DNA of 64,000 bases from DASVWZ01 sp963715675. Its GTDB lineage: Bacteria; Acidobacteriota; Terriglobia; Terriglobales; Acidobacteriaceae. The stretch is taken from assembly GCA_963715675.1 (NCBI GenBank), contig OY970265.1:2232001-2296000 (forward strand). Reading direction: 5' to 3'. Below are positions 42,301 to 50,283 of the stretch, piece by piece; within the stretch, counting starts at the first letter, position 1; each line of letters starts with the position of its first letter. The translations under genes were made by a program, and so were the position numbers. A model generated the notes under the pieces. It had not been told where the DNA came from, did not search any database, and saw only the letters and a list, made by a program, of their open reading frames with translations.

Positions 42301-43488
42301 TTGCACGTGATCGACTTTGCTCTGACCGCGCCTTCCCCCGCCAGCGTCACCATCAATGAGCCGGCGACCTCACCTCCCATTAAGTTTCAGGTGAAAGCGT
42401 TCGGAGCATTTAGCGCCATCGTGGATCTCTCGTGCGGCGGTCTTCCCAGCGATGCCACCTGCAGTTTTCAGCCGGCGAGTTCAGTCGATCCCACGTCCAG
42501 CAACCCCATCAATGTCACAATGACCATCACTGCGACCGCCCAAACGCCCACCGGCACCTTCCCGCTCAAAATTACCGGCACAACGTCCGGCGGCCCCCAA
42601 GAGACGCAAGACCTCTCGCTGACTGTCACCAACCTCGCCACTTACACTTTGGCCGTCACCCCAAAGTCCCAAACCGTTCCCGTAAAGGCAGTGGCCGTGT
42701 TCAGCGGGACACTGACTTCCTCGAACGGATACAGCAGTCCGGTGAACTTGACCTGCGCTGCGGGAAGCACCCAGCCACCACCGTGCATCTTCGCTCCCTC
42801 CAGTGCGATTACCCCGACGGCCAGTGGCGTCCCGTTCACCGTCTCGGTCAAAAGTGACCTTGTCCAAGCGTTCAACTTCAAAATTGCGGCCACCGGAACC
42901 GATCCATCCAAAATTCAGAAGTCCGTCGATGTTTCTTTCTCCACAACCTTCTTGTTCCAGCTCGGCAGCACGCCGACCTCGGCGACGGTCGCGGCTGGAC
43001 AAACCGCCACCTATGACTTGGACTTGTTGCCCGAGGGAAGCACATTCCCGCATGCCGTCGGCCTGAGCTGCTCGGGACTTCCAGCGGAGAGCGCCTGCAA
43101 TTTCAGTCCGCCGCAGGTGGCGCCGGGCAGCGGAGAGACTCATCCCACACTCAATCTCACGACCACTGCAGCTACTCTGTCGCGCAATGAACCGGCCGGA
43201 ACCCGCAAGCTCCTCATGTATGCCGCGTGGCTGCCGCTGGCCGGCATTCTGCTGGCATGGCCAGGAAGACGGAAGCGGGTTCGGGCCAGGGCGGTAAAAG
43301 CCGCCTTGATCGCCATGGTGTTAGCCGTCGCCATCGAACTGGCTTGCTCGGGCGTTAGTTCAGGCGGGGGGGGGGGTGGAGGCGGGTCTGGTAGCGGCGG
43401 CACACCTCCCAATACCTACCAAATCACGGTCGTTGCGACCATGGGATCCCAAAAGAACACACTGCCGGTCCAGTTGACCGTGAACTAA
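39325..43488 (+). CDS. Large secreted BNR/Asp-box propeller protein with Ig-like repeats
   Basis: A 1387-residue protein from GTG 39325, which overlaps the upstream stop. A signal peptide (ILLPWLLVSGCLLWAQ) is followed by an Arg-rich stretch and a sialidase/VPS10-like propeller (about 95-890) with repeated Asp-box motifs (GGLWKSTNAG, ILRSADAGSTWTLIS, LYVSTDGGNTWNYA, WVSADGGNSWNQL, VWRTTDGGASWTDF). About four Ig-like domains of roughly 90-100 residues follow, each with GQxxxF and a Cys pair (LSCGG...CSFSP). The end has a hydrophobic segment, an Arg cluster (PGRRKRVRARAVK), a second hydrophobic segment ending IELACSG, a Gly run and a short beta tail. The substrate is unknown; adhesion or glycan binding is inference. 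Confidence 0.85.
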   Translation: MKAARWHRIVFPQPCFGWLRILLPWLLVSGCLLWAQSEPSPLPARSASERRAQTAKQEGWFLRGRTGTGESSAALRYRSYRQKLRQHELRRQSNGRRSLPANPWTPLGPSPLASDASGDGQQDYNWVSGRATSVVADPADPTGNTVFVGGAYGGLWKSTNAGPLTQGHPENIVWTPLIDDQPTLAVGAIAIQPGGSGVVLVGTGEANSSTDSYYGLGILRSADAGSTWTLISFDSTGTRPFAGMGFSRIAFSTAAPNLVVAATAATSEGIIEGLENPVTSNLGLYVSTDGGNTWNYANVSDSGTAVSPGSATSVVYNAATGIFYAVLRYHGFYASADGANWSRLVNQPGSGLTTTVCPPQSTSPSFCPIYRGEIAALADPTHPNRNELYVWYVDANDNDQGIWVSADGGNSWNQLDETGITNCGDQFGCGTEQGAYNLTLAAVADGTTTDLYAGALNLYKCTVTGVPLQCFSPFLNLTHVYGCPPDFGSIAHVHPAQHAIASLINTNTQDVMYFANDGGIYRALNAYTGLTSGTCGTPNAFDSLNQTLGSMTQLVSVAQSAMDPNVLLAGSQGNGAAATALALIPGSPWQSVNFGDNGYSLISPANEELWFVSNPPESISGVNIFSCANGITCHFQDFQNDQVVSSATVGGDTGRYYPPFIFDPGGPSQLIVGTCRVWRGPSAGGTYTVLSHSFETGGDGICTGSEVNLVRSLAAAVDLNGFTAMYAGTDGFGPLIPTTPPGGHIWVSPNVANGPSSWVNQTGPINPNNLPISGIAIDRSDRSAQTAYASIMGFHVSHVWRTTDGGASWTDFTGTPPLPDAPANAVLVDSGIVYAATDVGVFYSSTAAASWTEVGTPGGYLPNVPVTALAMYNDGSDQELRASTYGRGVWRFPIITASYYALTIKPDTMTVFGGQPAVFQGKAIAMNGYQGQITLSCGGTNPPSTCSFSPNPVAASSSGTDFTLTASGADGDYSFKINGIDSNNLQYDFPLTLHVIDFALTAPSPASVTINEPATSPPIKFQVKAFGAFSAIVDLSCGGLPSDATCSFQPASSVDPTSSNPINVTMTITATAQTPTGTFPLKITGTTSGGPQETQDLSLTVTNLATYTLAVTPKSQTVPVKAVAVFSGTLTSSNGYSSPVNLTCAAGSTQPPPCIFAPSSAITPTASGVPFTVSVKSDLVQAFNFKIAATGTDPSKIQKSVDVSFSTTFLFQLGSTPTSATVAAGQTATYDLDLLPEGSTFPHAVGLSCSGLPAESACNFSPPQVAPGSGETHPTLNLTTTAATLSRNEPAGTRKLLMYAAWLPLAGILLAWPGRRKRVRARAVKAALIAMVLAVAIELACSGVSSGGGGGGGGSGSGGTPPNTYQITVVATMGSQKNTLPVQLTVN
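43366..43376 (+). repeat. Homopolymer of 11 G inside the coding region
   Basis: An uninterrupted run of 11 G lies in the codons for the Gly linker near residue 1348 of the large BNR protein. Such tracts slip readily; loss or gain of one G would change the last 37-40 residues. Confidence 0.85.
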
Positions 43489-43704
43489 CCTCCGATCCGC
43501 CCTTTGGGCCGGAACAATGCGGGCCCCGGGCATCCCTTCGCCTTCTCTCAGGGCATCCTCTCTGGCTCGTCTTCAAGCGCCCCCGAACCGCTGTCCCAAT
43601 CTTTTCATTTGACCTTTCTCCGGGAGAACGTGATACTCTGCCTGAGTCCCAAACCGGGCTAAGGACGCCCGTTCCGACCAATTCCCGCAAGGAGGAATGT
43701 TCCG

Positions 43705-44337
43705 ATGTTTTCCAGGATGACCCGCGTTTCCGCGCTGCTTCTTACCACCGTTCTTGTGCTTGTTGCAGGCCTGTCGGCGCAGCCCGTTGGCGTGCATGCC
43801 AGGCCGGCGAAAACGCTCACCATCACGATCAACGGTACGCTGGGCCCGGTCCTGTCGGGTTCCGATCCTCTCGGGGCGAACGGCCAGGGCGGAACCTTGA
43901 CGGTCATGGCTAGCGAATCGCTGTCTCCCAAGAAGCACACCCCCAACTCAGCCACCTACATCCTTCCGCCGGGTGCAATGACCATCACCGTGGGAAGCAA
44001 CCAGTTCAAGACCAAGACCAACTCTACGATGATGGTGAAGCTGACCAATTCAGCCGATATTTTGACCCTGATTGCCAGCGGCTCGATTGATGGGATCAAC
44101 CTGCAAGTTACGGGCACAGCCTATCTTAAGGCCGGCAGTTGGAAGAAATCCGTGCTGAAACATCCTACAAAGTTCAGCCCGTCTCCCCAGAACCTGACTT
44201 CGGCCCAGAAGTCGAACGGACCGGGCAGCAAGGTCAAGTACACCGTGTTTGGATCGAGCACCGTCCTTGGCCTGTCAGGAACGGCTTCCGACAGTGACGC
44301 TGCGGACGCGTTCTTCTTCGGCGACGACATCGAGTAG
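43705..44337 (+). CDS. Secreted hypothetical protein
   Basis: A 210-residue protein with a signal peptide (RVSALLLTTVLVLVAGLSAQ). AAGGAGGAA precedes the ATG by about nine bases. The mature part is Thr/Ser-rich and probably all-beta (KTLTITINGTLGPVLSGSDPLGANGQGGTLTVMAS; LTNSADILTLIASGSIDGINLQVTGTAYLK), with an acidic end (SDSDAADAFFFGDDIE). I do not recognise it. It lies 216 bases after the BNR protein and ends at a strong terminator. Confidence 0.75.
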   Translation: MFSRMTRVSALLLTTVLVLVAGLSAQPVGVHARPAKTLTITINGTLGPVLSGSDPLGANGQGGTLTVMASESLSPKKHTPNSATYILPPGAMTITVGSNQFKTKTNSTMMVKLTNSADILTLIASGSIDGINLQVTGTAYLKAGSWKKSVLKHPTKFSPSPQNLTSAQKSNGPGSKVKYTVFGSSTVLGLSGTASDSDAADAFFFGDDIE

Positions 44338-44375
44338 TCGAGAGGATAGCGCCGGCCTCGGCTCGTGTCCTACAG

Positions 44376-44403
44376 AAGCCCCGCCTCTGGGCGGGGCTTT
44401 TTA
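44376..44403 (+). terminator. Rho-independent terminator
   Basis: AAGCCCCGCC (44376-44385), loop TCTG, then GGCGGGGCTT (44390-44399) make a perfect 10-bp stem followed by TTTTT. It lies 39 bases after the secreted hypothetical gene. Confidence 0.88.
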
Positions 44404-44536
44404 TTTGTACGTGTGGCGCGGGCGCCCTCGCCCGCGAATCGCCGCCAGCTATCCGAGGTCCTTGCGCGAACCCTGTCGTTTGCGGTTATCTTGAGAGCGG
44501 TGGTTCGGTATCCACCGACAAGGACTACGGCCTCAT

Positions 44537-45757
44537 ATGCCCGACCGGCAATTTGATCTCATCGTAATCGGAGGCGGAGTGGTTGGCCTCTCCACCGCGC
44601 TCAATACCCTGCGTACCTTCCCAAAGCTGCGCCTGCTGCTCGTCGAAAAAGAAGACGGTGTCGCCCGCCACCAGAGCGGACACAACAGCGGCGTAATCCA
44701 CTCGGGAATTTACTACAAGCCGGGATCGCTCAAAGCCAAACTGTGCGTGGCGGGACGCGAAGCCATGGTAGCGTTCTGCGCCGAACATGGAATCCCACAC
44801 CAGATTTGCGGCAAGCTGATCGTGGCCGTCACTCAGGAAGAGGTCCCACGACTGGAGATGTTGCGGCAACGCGGCGAGGCCAACGGCCTCTCTGGATTGA
44901 GAATGTTGTCGGCGAGCGAAGCTCGCGAGATTGAGCCGAACGTTGGTGGGGTAGCGTGGCTGCTGGTGCCCAGCACCGGAATCACCGACTACGCTACGGT
45001 TTGTGAGAAGTACGCCGAACTGATCGGCAAGCAAGGCGGAACGGTCCGGACGGGAACCGAAGTCCGGAAAATCGTTCGCCGAGGCGGAGGGACGGTCGTC
45101 GAGACCATCCGCGGGAGTTTCGGCGCGCGATTCATCATCAATTGCGCGGGCTTGCACAGCGACCGGGTAACCCTGATGGCAGGCAAGAAGCCGGAGGTGA
45201 AGATCGTTCCCTTTCGCGGCGAGTACTACGATCTGGCTCCGGAAAGCCAGCACCTGGTGAAGCATCTGATCTATCCCGTGCCGGATTTGCGTTTCCCTTT
45301 TCTTGGCGTGCACTTCACCCGCCGGGTTCGGGGCGGAGTCGATGCCGGCCCGAACGCCGTCCTCGCATTCAAACGGGAAGGCTATCGGCGAACCGATTTC
45401 AGTTTGCGGGATATGGCCGGAACCTTCACCTATCCGGGATTCTGGCGCATGGCCTGGAAATACTGGCAAGCCGGAATGGGCGAGTTCCACCGCTCCACCA
45501 ACAAGCCTGCGTTCGTGCGCGCCTTACAAAGACTTGTGCCGACGTTGAAAGACCCTGACCTCGTCCCCGACGGATCTGGGGTGCGGGCGCAAGCCCTGCG
45601 CCGCGACGGTTCGCTGGTAGATGACTTCCAGTTCATCGCCTCCGACAACATGCTGCACGTGTGGAATGTTCCGTCGCCGGCGGCCACCGCCTCGCTCGCC
45701 ATCGGCAGCGAAATCGTGGCCATGGCACAACGCGAATTGGGGCTGGGATCGAGCTAG
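44537..45757 (+). CDS. lhgO: L-2-hydroxyglutarate oxidase/dehydrogenase
   Basis: An FAD enzyme of 406 residues that oxidises L-2-hydroxyglutarate to 2-oxoglutarate; in E. coli it feeds electrons to the membrane quinone pool. Markers are DLIVIGGGVVGLSTALNTL at the N-terminus for FAD binding, RHQSGHNSGVIHSGIYYKPGSLKAKLCVAG, PSTGITDYATVCEKYA, IINCAGLHSDRV, PFRGEYYDL and the C-terminal VWNVPSPAATASLAIG. It stands alone. Glutarate hydroxylation or promiscuous reduction of 2-oxoglutarate are the known substrate sources. Confidence 0.93.
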   Translation: MPDRQFDLIVIGGGVVGLSTALNTLRTFPKLRLLLVEKEDGVARHQSGHNSGVIHSGIYYKPGSLKAKLCVAGREAMVAFCAEHGIPHQICGKLIVAVTQEEVPRLEMLRQRGEANGLSGLRMLSASEAREIEPNVGGVAWLLVPSTGITDYATVCEKYAELIGKQGGTVRTGTEVRKIVRRGGGTVVETIRGSFGARFIINCAGLHSDRVTLMAGKKPEVKIVPFRGEYYDLAPESQHLVKHLIYPVPDLRFPFLGVHFTRRVRGGVDAGPNAVLAFKREGYRRTDFSLRDMAGTFTYPGFWRMAWKYWQAGMGEFHRSTNKPAFVRALQRLVPTLKDPDLVPDGSGVRAQALRRDGSLVDDFQFIASDNMLHVWNVPSPAATASLAIGSEIVAMAQRELGLGSS

Positions 45758-45785
45758 TCCCGAGTCGGAAACTCCATCCATAATC

Positions 45786-45830
45786 CTGTCATACCGACCG
45801 GAGCGAAGCGGAGTGGAGGGACCTGCTTTT
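45786..45830. repeat. Dispersed repeat phrase
   Basis: CTGTCATACCGACCGGAGCG followed by AAGCGGAGTGGAGGGACCTGCT is a diverged copy of the TGTCATTCCGAGC...GAGGAATCTGCT repeats seen at 31103-31380. Confidence 0.5.
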
Positions 45831-45888
45831 TCAGCGGCGAATGGAGTGTGCTTCGTCAACCCCCACCGGGCCCGGCGGATGGGGCAGC

Positions 45889-45917
45889 GTGACACCTGAC
45901 CGACCCTAGTTTAGTAT
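45889..45917 (+). promoter_or_regulatory. Candidate sigma-70-like promoter
   Basis: GTGACA (45889-45894), a 17-base spacer, and TAGTAT (45912-45917) lie 60 bases before the secreted protein gene at 45977. Spacing is ideal and each box has at least four consensus bases. Confidence 0.5.
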
Positions 45918-45976
45918 ATGCCCCTGGAGCGGACGAGGCCGGCGCGACCGCCCAGAGAGCTCTTAAGGGGGGCTCC

Positions 45977-46723
45977 ATGAAGAGGACGGCGTTCGTACTC
46001 AGTTTGATCTCAATAGGCATTACCTCTGCTGCGGCACAGGAAGGGAGGACACGACCGCCGGCCACCCTGAAACCGAACGCTCAGATCGAGTCTATCCGGC
46101 CGGGAGGAGAAGCGGCGACAGCAGCAAGCTCGTACTACCCGCCATTTTGCCCACCCACGACTTGCCTGTACTATGCCGGTGACTTCGAGAGCACCTACTC
46201 ACAGGCCAACGGCCTATACAACGCCAACGATGGAGGCATACCCGCCGAAGCTCAGGTGTGGGTAGGGGTAAAACCGGATCGGGATGCAACCGTGACCGGC
46301 GTTACCTTTGTTCAGGATTTCGCGGAGGGCGGAGTGGGCACGAACCCGACCCCGTTCGCCGTGCGGGTCGGCATCAAACCGGGGCAGGCGGGCAAGACGA
46401 TCTGCAGCACCAGCGGCACCGCTACCGTGTCGGTATACGGGGATTTCCCCGAAGAAAGCTACACCATCAAGAAGCTTTCAAAGCCTTGCAAGCTGAGGAA
46501 AGCCACGGTTTATTACGTGAACCTGCTGCCGACCTTCAAGGATAACTACGGATATCTTATGAACGTCCAACCCAATTCCCCGCCGAATCACCATGGCTGG
46601 AAGAACGAGCTCAATCATTGCTACTGGAACAGCCCCAGTTTCGGGGTAAACTACGTCGCCTGCAACGGCTACGACGGGCTCACGTTTAACGAGTTCTCGA
46701 TCGCCCTTACCGGCAAGGAGTGA
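45977..46723 (+). CDS. Secreted hypothetical protein, Cys- and Tyr-rich
   Basis: A 248-residue protein with signal peptide MKRTAFVLSLISIGITSAAAQ; AAGGGGGG precedes the ATG. The mature part (CPPTTCLYYAGDFESTYSQANGLYNANDGG; AQVWVGVKPDRDATVTGVTFVQDF) looks like an all-beta extracellular domain with about six Cys that could form disulfides. I know similar-looking acidobacterial proteins only as hypothetical. A promoter-like pair lies upstream. Confidence 0.75.
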   Translation: MKRTAFVLSLISIGITSAAAQEGRTRPPATLKPNAQIESIRPGGEAATAASSYYPPFCPPTTCLYYAGDFESTYSQANGLYNANDGGIPAEAQVWVGVKPDRDATVTGVTFVQDFAEGGVGTNPTPFAVRVGIKPGQAGKTICSTSGTATVSVYGDFPEESYTIKKLSKPCKLRKATVYYVNLLPTFKDNYGYLMNVQPNSPPNHHGWKNELNHCYWNSPSFGVNYVACNGYDGLTFNEFSIALTGKE

Positions 46724-46750
46724 GCCGGGCCTGCCCCAGCGGGTGGCCAC

Positions 46751-46975
46751 TCAAGCCTGCTTTTGCTCTTGCTTGCGTGGGGCAGTTCCGCTCCCATCCT
46801 CGGTCGTAAGATGCGGGTCGCTGCTCTCCACCACTATCAACTGTAGTAGTTCCATGCAGTTAGCCCCATCGGAATCTGAAAATTCCATTTTGTCTGGCAC
46901 TGTCGTGCCATTTACACTAATGGGACAGGAGAATAAAGTCTCATAGACGGGGTTCTGAGATTGCACTGATAGCAT
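46751..46975 (-). CDS. Small hypothetical protein (doubtful)
   Basis: A 74-residue frame from ATG 46975, with GGGAGAGA about nine bases upstream. The protein (MLSVQSQNPVYETLFSCPISVNG...) is Ser/Asp/Gln-rich with two Cys and ends RKQEQKQA. The composition is plausible and the local G+C is lower than around it. No family is recognised, so it may be spurious. It is divergent from the LuxR-type gene at 47157; the 180 bases between hold no other clear gene. Confidence 0.35.
   Translation of the reverse strand: MLSVQSQNPVYETLFSCPISVNGTTVPDKMEFSDSDGANCMELLQLIVVESSDPHLTTEDGSGTAPRKQEQKQA
46895..46910. promoter_or_regulatory. Perfect short palindrome, possible operator
   Basis: TGGCAC-TGTC-GTGCCA is a perfect inverted repeat with a 4-base centre. 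It lies inside the doubtful small frame and about 250 bases before the LuxR-type gene. It resembles the -24 box of sigma-54 promoters on one side, but the spacing to a GC box is 11 rather than 12, so that reading fails. Confidence 0.25.
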
Positions 46976-47156
46976 GCAGGCAATCTCTCCCGGTTTAGTG
47001 GTGGGCCTGCCTCAAGGTGTTTCCCAAGAAGTAGGCTGCTGGGTTTCTCGAAGCTAAGTGCCATCTTTACGGGGAAAGCCCCCGGTCCCGCGAAGTTGGT
47101 CCAAGGTTTGGACAATCCGAAGGGTCTTCAACCTGGGAACTGTTGGGTCTTGATTT

Positions 47157-47957
47157 ATGGCATACGCTGTTGCATTACCTGAAGTCTCCGATGTGATCCG
47201 GGTGCTGGCCGCGGACAGCACTCGCATGAACAGCCAACTGCTGGCTGCGGTTTTAGAGCGGGACAAGCGTTTCCAGGTGCTGGAGCCGGTTTCCGACTCG
47301 CAGGCGATTGCGGCAACCGTCATGAAGGAAAAGCCGGCGGTAGTGCTGATCAGCGCGGAACTGGATGGCGACCCCCGAAAGGGCTTCCAGACTACACGAG
47401 AACTGGTCGCCACACTGCCGCAGACTCGCATCGTTATGTTGCTGGACACTTCCGAACGCTATCTGGTAGTGGAGGCGTTTCGCGCCGGCGTGCGTGGAGT
47501 GTTCTGCCGCAGCGAGTCGTTGAAAGCTCTGGCGAAATGCATACACTGCGTCAGCACCGGCCAGGTCTGGGCCAACAGCATGGAATTGCGCTACCTCCTG
47601 GAAGCTCTGGGTGAGGCGCTGCCGTTGCGGGCGATTGATGTGCGCGGAGCCGCCTTGCTCTCACGGCGCGAGCAGGAAGTTGTCGGGTGCGTGGCGGAAG
47701 GGTTGTCGAATCGCGAGATCGCACAACGCCTGTCTCTGACCGAACACACCATTAAGAACTATCTGTTCCGGATTTTCGATAAGCTCGGGGTTTCCAAGCG
47801 GGTGGAAGTCGTATTGTTCGCCTACAGCCGGGGGAATGGCGGGTTGACGAATTCCGGCCCTTGCGACCAGCACGCAAGTCAGGCTTCCCCATCCCGGTCC
47901 AAGCCGGCGGCCACTTCCGCCATGGTCCGTTTCCCATCTACGGGTGTCTGCGGATAA
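47157..47957 (+). CDS. LuxR/NarL-type regulator with degenerate receiver, copy 1
   Basis: A 266-residue protein. The receiver domain (13-135) starts VIRVLAADSTRMNSQLLAAVL and has VVLISAELDGDP where VVLLDxxMP is expected, so the phosphorylated Asp is Ser. GVFCRSES replaces the conserved Lys with Arg. The GerE-type HTH (about 165-225) is intact: LSRREQEVVGCVAEGLSNREIAQRLSLTEHTIKNYLFRIFDKLGVSKRVE. The C-terminal 40 residues are a Ser/Pro-rich tail. A paralogue with the same changes is at 49451. Its stop lies 3 bases from the end of the convergent ATPase gene. Confidence 0.88.
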   Translation: MAYAVALPEVSDVIRVLAADSTRMNSQLLAAVLERDKRFQVLEPVSDSQAIAATVMKEKPAVVLISAELDGDPRKGFQTTRELVATLPQTRIVMLLDTSERYLVVEAFRAGVRGVFCRSESLKALAKCIHCVSTGQVWANSMELRYLLEALGEALPLRAIDVRGAALLSRREQEVVGCVAEGLSNREIAQRLSLTEHTIKNYLFRIFDKLGVSKRVEVVLFAYSRGNGGLTNSGPCDQHASQASPSRSKPAATSAMVRFPSTGVCG

Positions 47958-47959
47958 TC

Positions 47960-49018
47960 TCAGGACTTTGAGTCGTCGTTCCGGCTGGTGACATGCTGCG
48001 ACCGCGGCGAGGACGTGGGAGTCTTACGCGCCGGATTCTGCAAACTTTTCAGTTTCAGCGCGAGTTGCTGCATATACGCCTTGGCTTCCGCCGGGCTCAG
48101 GGTCTGAGGAGCCTGCCTCGGCATGGCGGCGGGTAGCGGAGGCGCCGGGGGCGCGGCTGCGGGCAGGCTCACTTTGGCGATATACTCTTCCTCCGCGGGA
48201 CCGGAAACCAGGCGTGAGATGTCCATGTCCGATATGACTTCCCTGACCACATCCATATTCACCGGCTTCTCGCGCAGCGCGCACGCCAGCGACAACGCAT
48301 TGAAACAGAAATTGTTCACATTTCTCGGGATGCCCGAAGTAAATCTTGCGATCTCCTCGTAGGTCTCGGGCGTGAACAGCGACTCTCCCTCATAACCGGC
48401 CACGCGCAGCCGATGTTCGATGTAATTCTTGACCTCCCAGGAAGGCAGCGGCTCCAGACCATGCATGATGGAAAGACGCTGGCGCAATTGCGCCAAGCCC
48501 GGCCGGGCAAGCTTGTCCGCCAGTTCGGGCTGGCCGGAAAGAATGATGTGCATTAACTTGGCCTGCGGCGTTTCGAAATCCGAGAGCAAGCGCACGGTCT
48601 CCAGCACCGACGGTTCCAGGTTCTGGGCTTCGTCGATCACCACGATCAGGCGGTTCCCCGCCTGGGCCTCCTGCAGCAGACGCCGGTTGAACTCGTCATG
48701 CATGCGAACGAAATCCTGGCCATCGTCATCGTAGCCCAGTTCGGCCAGAAGAAACCGCATGAACTCACGGGAGTTGCACTGGGTCTGAAAAATGAAGGCG
48801 GTCCGGGCGGAAGAACGAAATCTCTCGAGCAGATGAAACAGGAGTGTCGTCTTGCCCATCCCCGGCCTGGCAATGAGTCCCAGAAACCCGCGGCCCGCTT
48901 CAATGCCGTAGTACAAAGAAGCCAGCGCCTCACGATGGGCGGCGCTGAGGTACAGAAAACGAGGATCGGGCGTCACGCCGAAGGGCTCTTCGCGCAGGCC
49001 AAAGTAGCTCAGATACAT
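47960..49018 (-). CDS. ExeA/GspA-like AAA ATPase (XrtA-associated type)
   Basis: A 352-residue protein. It begins MYLSYFGLREEPFGVTPDPRFLYLSAAHREALASLYYGI, the standard start of ExeA/MSHA MshM-type ATPases. Walker A is ARPGMGKTT (50-58), Walker B is LIVVIDEAQNL (124-134), and the sensor-like block FTSGIPRNVNNFC is intact. After residue 265 a Pro/Ala-rich linker leads to a short C-terminal segment. Such ATPases occur in exopolysaccharide/exosortase loci and type II secretion systems. Two sugar-nucleotide genes (ugd, uxs) lie 8 kb downstream. It is flanked by two paralogous LuxR-type regulators. Confidence 0.9.
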   Translation of the reverse strand: MYLSYFGLREEPFGVTPDPRFLYLSAAHREALASLYYGIEAGRGFLGLIARPGMGKTTLLFHLLERFRSSARTAFIFQTQCNSREFMRFLLAELGYDDDGQDFVRMHDEFNRRLLQEAQAGNRLIVVIDEAQNLEPSVLETVRLLSDFETPQAKLMHIILSGQPELADKLARPGLAQLRQRLSIMHGLEPLPSWEVKNYIEHRLRVAGYEGESLFTPETYEEIARFTSGIPRNVNNFCFNALSLACALREKPVNMDVVREVISDMDISRLVSGPAEEEYIAKVSLPAAAPPAPPLPAAMPRQAPQTLSPAEAKAYMQQLALKLKSLQNPARKTPTSSPRSQHVTSRNDDSKS

Positions 49019-49450
49019 TGCAGGCTCCCCGCGTGCTCAACCGACCGGTAGTTCATCCCAGCAATAGCCCTCAAAACCATCCCGCCGGGCACCCGGCCCG
49101 GAAGCGTGGAGGTTGATAACATTGACGGTGCTTCATCTTGACATCTTTTTCAGTAACTTCTTCGGGGGAGGAAAATCCGAAGACGGCGAGAAGCAGACAC
49201 TCTCTTCTGCACTGTGCCTGAGGATCGCCTCCAAAGGCAAGAAGATGTTAGCCACAGAGCCGATAGTCTCTATTCATAAAATACCACAATTGCCGGTATT
49301 TGCAGCCGCCCCAGTAACGCCTCAGTGACCCAGCGAGGGTTACCACGTGGTGGACCCGTAGTCCTTCCAGAGACATTCGGCTCCTTGCCTGAGCAGGCCT
49401 TTCAGCCTTACACTGTTGACACGCCTCCCCAGGATTGGTGTGAATCTCCC
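49019..49450. other. 432-base divergent region between the ATPase and the second LuxR-type gene
   Basis: No convincing gene. A 71-residue frame from TTG 49113 lacks a ribosome-binding site and was not accepted. A TTGACA at 49138-49143 has no good -10 at 16-18 bases. A second TTGACA at 49404-49409 has TGTGAA 17 bases on, a weak promoter candidate for the gene at 49451. Upstream in-frame codons to 49325 could extend that gene by 42 residues. Confidence 0.35.
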
Positions 49451-50200
49451 GTGAACCCATTGTCCGAATCCGAACCGCAAATTCGCGTACTGGTGGCGGA
49501 CGCGCTCCTCATGAGCGGCCAGCTCCTGGCGGAAGGACTGTGCGGCACCGGACAGTTCGGCGCGGCGGCAGCCTCCACGAGTGAGCAGGCTTACGAACTC
49601 ATGGCTTCGGGACGATTCGACGCTCTGCTGGTCACTCCGAATTTCTCGGGAAATCATGCTTCCGGCTTGCGCTTTGTGCGCGAAGCCCACGGGTTGCATC
49701 CCGAGCTCGGCATCGTCGTGTTGCTGGACGCGTTGGAGAGACCGGCGGTGGTGGAAGCATTCCGTGCGGGTGCGCGGGGCATTCTCACCCGGTCTGATTC
49801 ATTGGGCACTCTTTGCAAGTGTCTCGCGCGCGTCCATGAAGGACAGGTGTGGGCTGGCGCGCACGAATTGGTATACCTGCTGGAAGCGCTGGCTGAGCCC
49901 CTCCCCATGGAAAACCGCGGCGTACCGTCTGCCCGCCAACTCAGCCGGCGCGAGCAGGAGATCGCCCAGTTGGTGGCGGAAGGCTGCAGCAACCGCCAGA
50001 TCTCAGAGCGGTTGAAACTGAGCGAACACACCATCAAGAACTACCTGTTCCGGGTGTTCGAGAAACTGGGGGTCTCAACCCGGGTAGAGCTCACACTGTA
50101 CACGCTCAATGGTGGGAACTTCTTTCGCTCCGAACCAGCTTCTCCACGTCCCGCTCTGTCGGCTGGCCCGGAACCTCTGGAGAGTAAACGTTCGGGGTAA
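49451..50200 (+). CDS. LuxR/NarL-type regulator with degenerate receiver, copy 2
   Basis: A 249-residue protein from GTG 49451 (VNPLSESEPQIRVLVADALLMSGQLL); GTG 49325 is an in-frame alternative without paralogue support. In the receiver, FDALLVTPNFSG has Thr in place of the phosphoacceptor Asp, and GILTRSDS has Arg for the Lys, as in copy 1. The HTH is LSRREQEIAQLVAEGCSNRQISERLKLSEHTIKNYLFRVFEKLGVSTRVE, nearly identical in the recognition helix to copy 1. The two probably share DNA sites and may respond to a ligand or protein rather than phosphorylation (inference). Confidence 0.88.
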   Translation: MNPLSESEPQIRVLVADALLMSGQLLAEGLCGTGQFGAAAASTSEQAYELMASGRFDALLVTPNFSGNHASGLRFVREAHGLHPELGIVVLLDALERPAVVEAFRAGARGILTRSDSLGTLCKCLARVHEGQVWAGAHELVYLLEALAEPLPMENRGVPSARQLSRREQEIAQLVAEGCSNRQISERLKLSEHTIKNYLFRVFEKLGVSTRVELTLYTLNGGNFFRSEPASPRPALSAGPEPLESKRSG

Positions 50201-50283
50201 TCACCCTCTCCAGGCTTGGGCGTTGCGGCACGTCTGAAGTATGCGTTTTCTCGGCCCCCTCCAACATTCGGTGGGATCCAACC

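Noticed and set aside
46895..46910. Sigma-54 promoter (TGGCAC...GC)
   Set aside because: The GG-to-GC spacing is one base short and the sequence is simply a palindrome.
49113..49328. 71-residue frame before the second LuxR-type gene
   Set aside because: TTG start without a ribosome-binding site and no family; treated as leader DNA.
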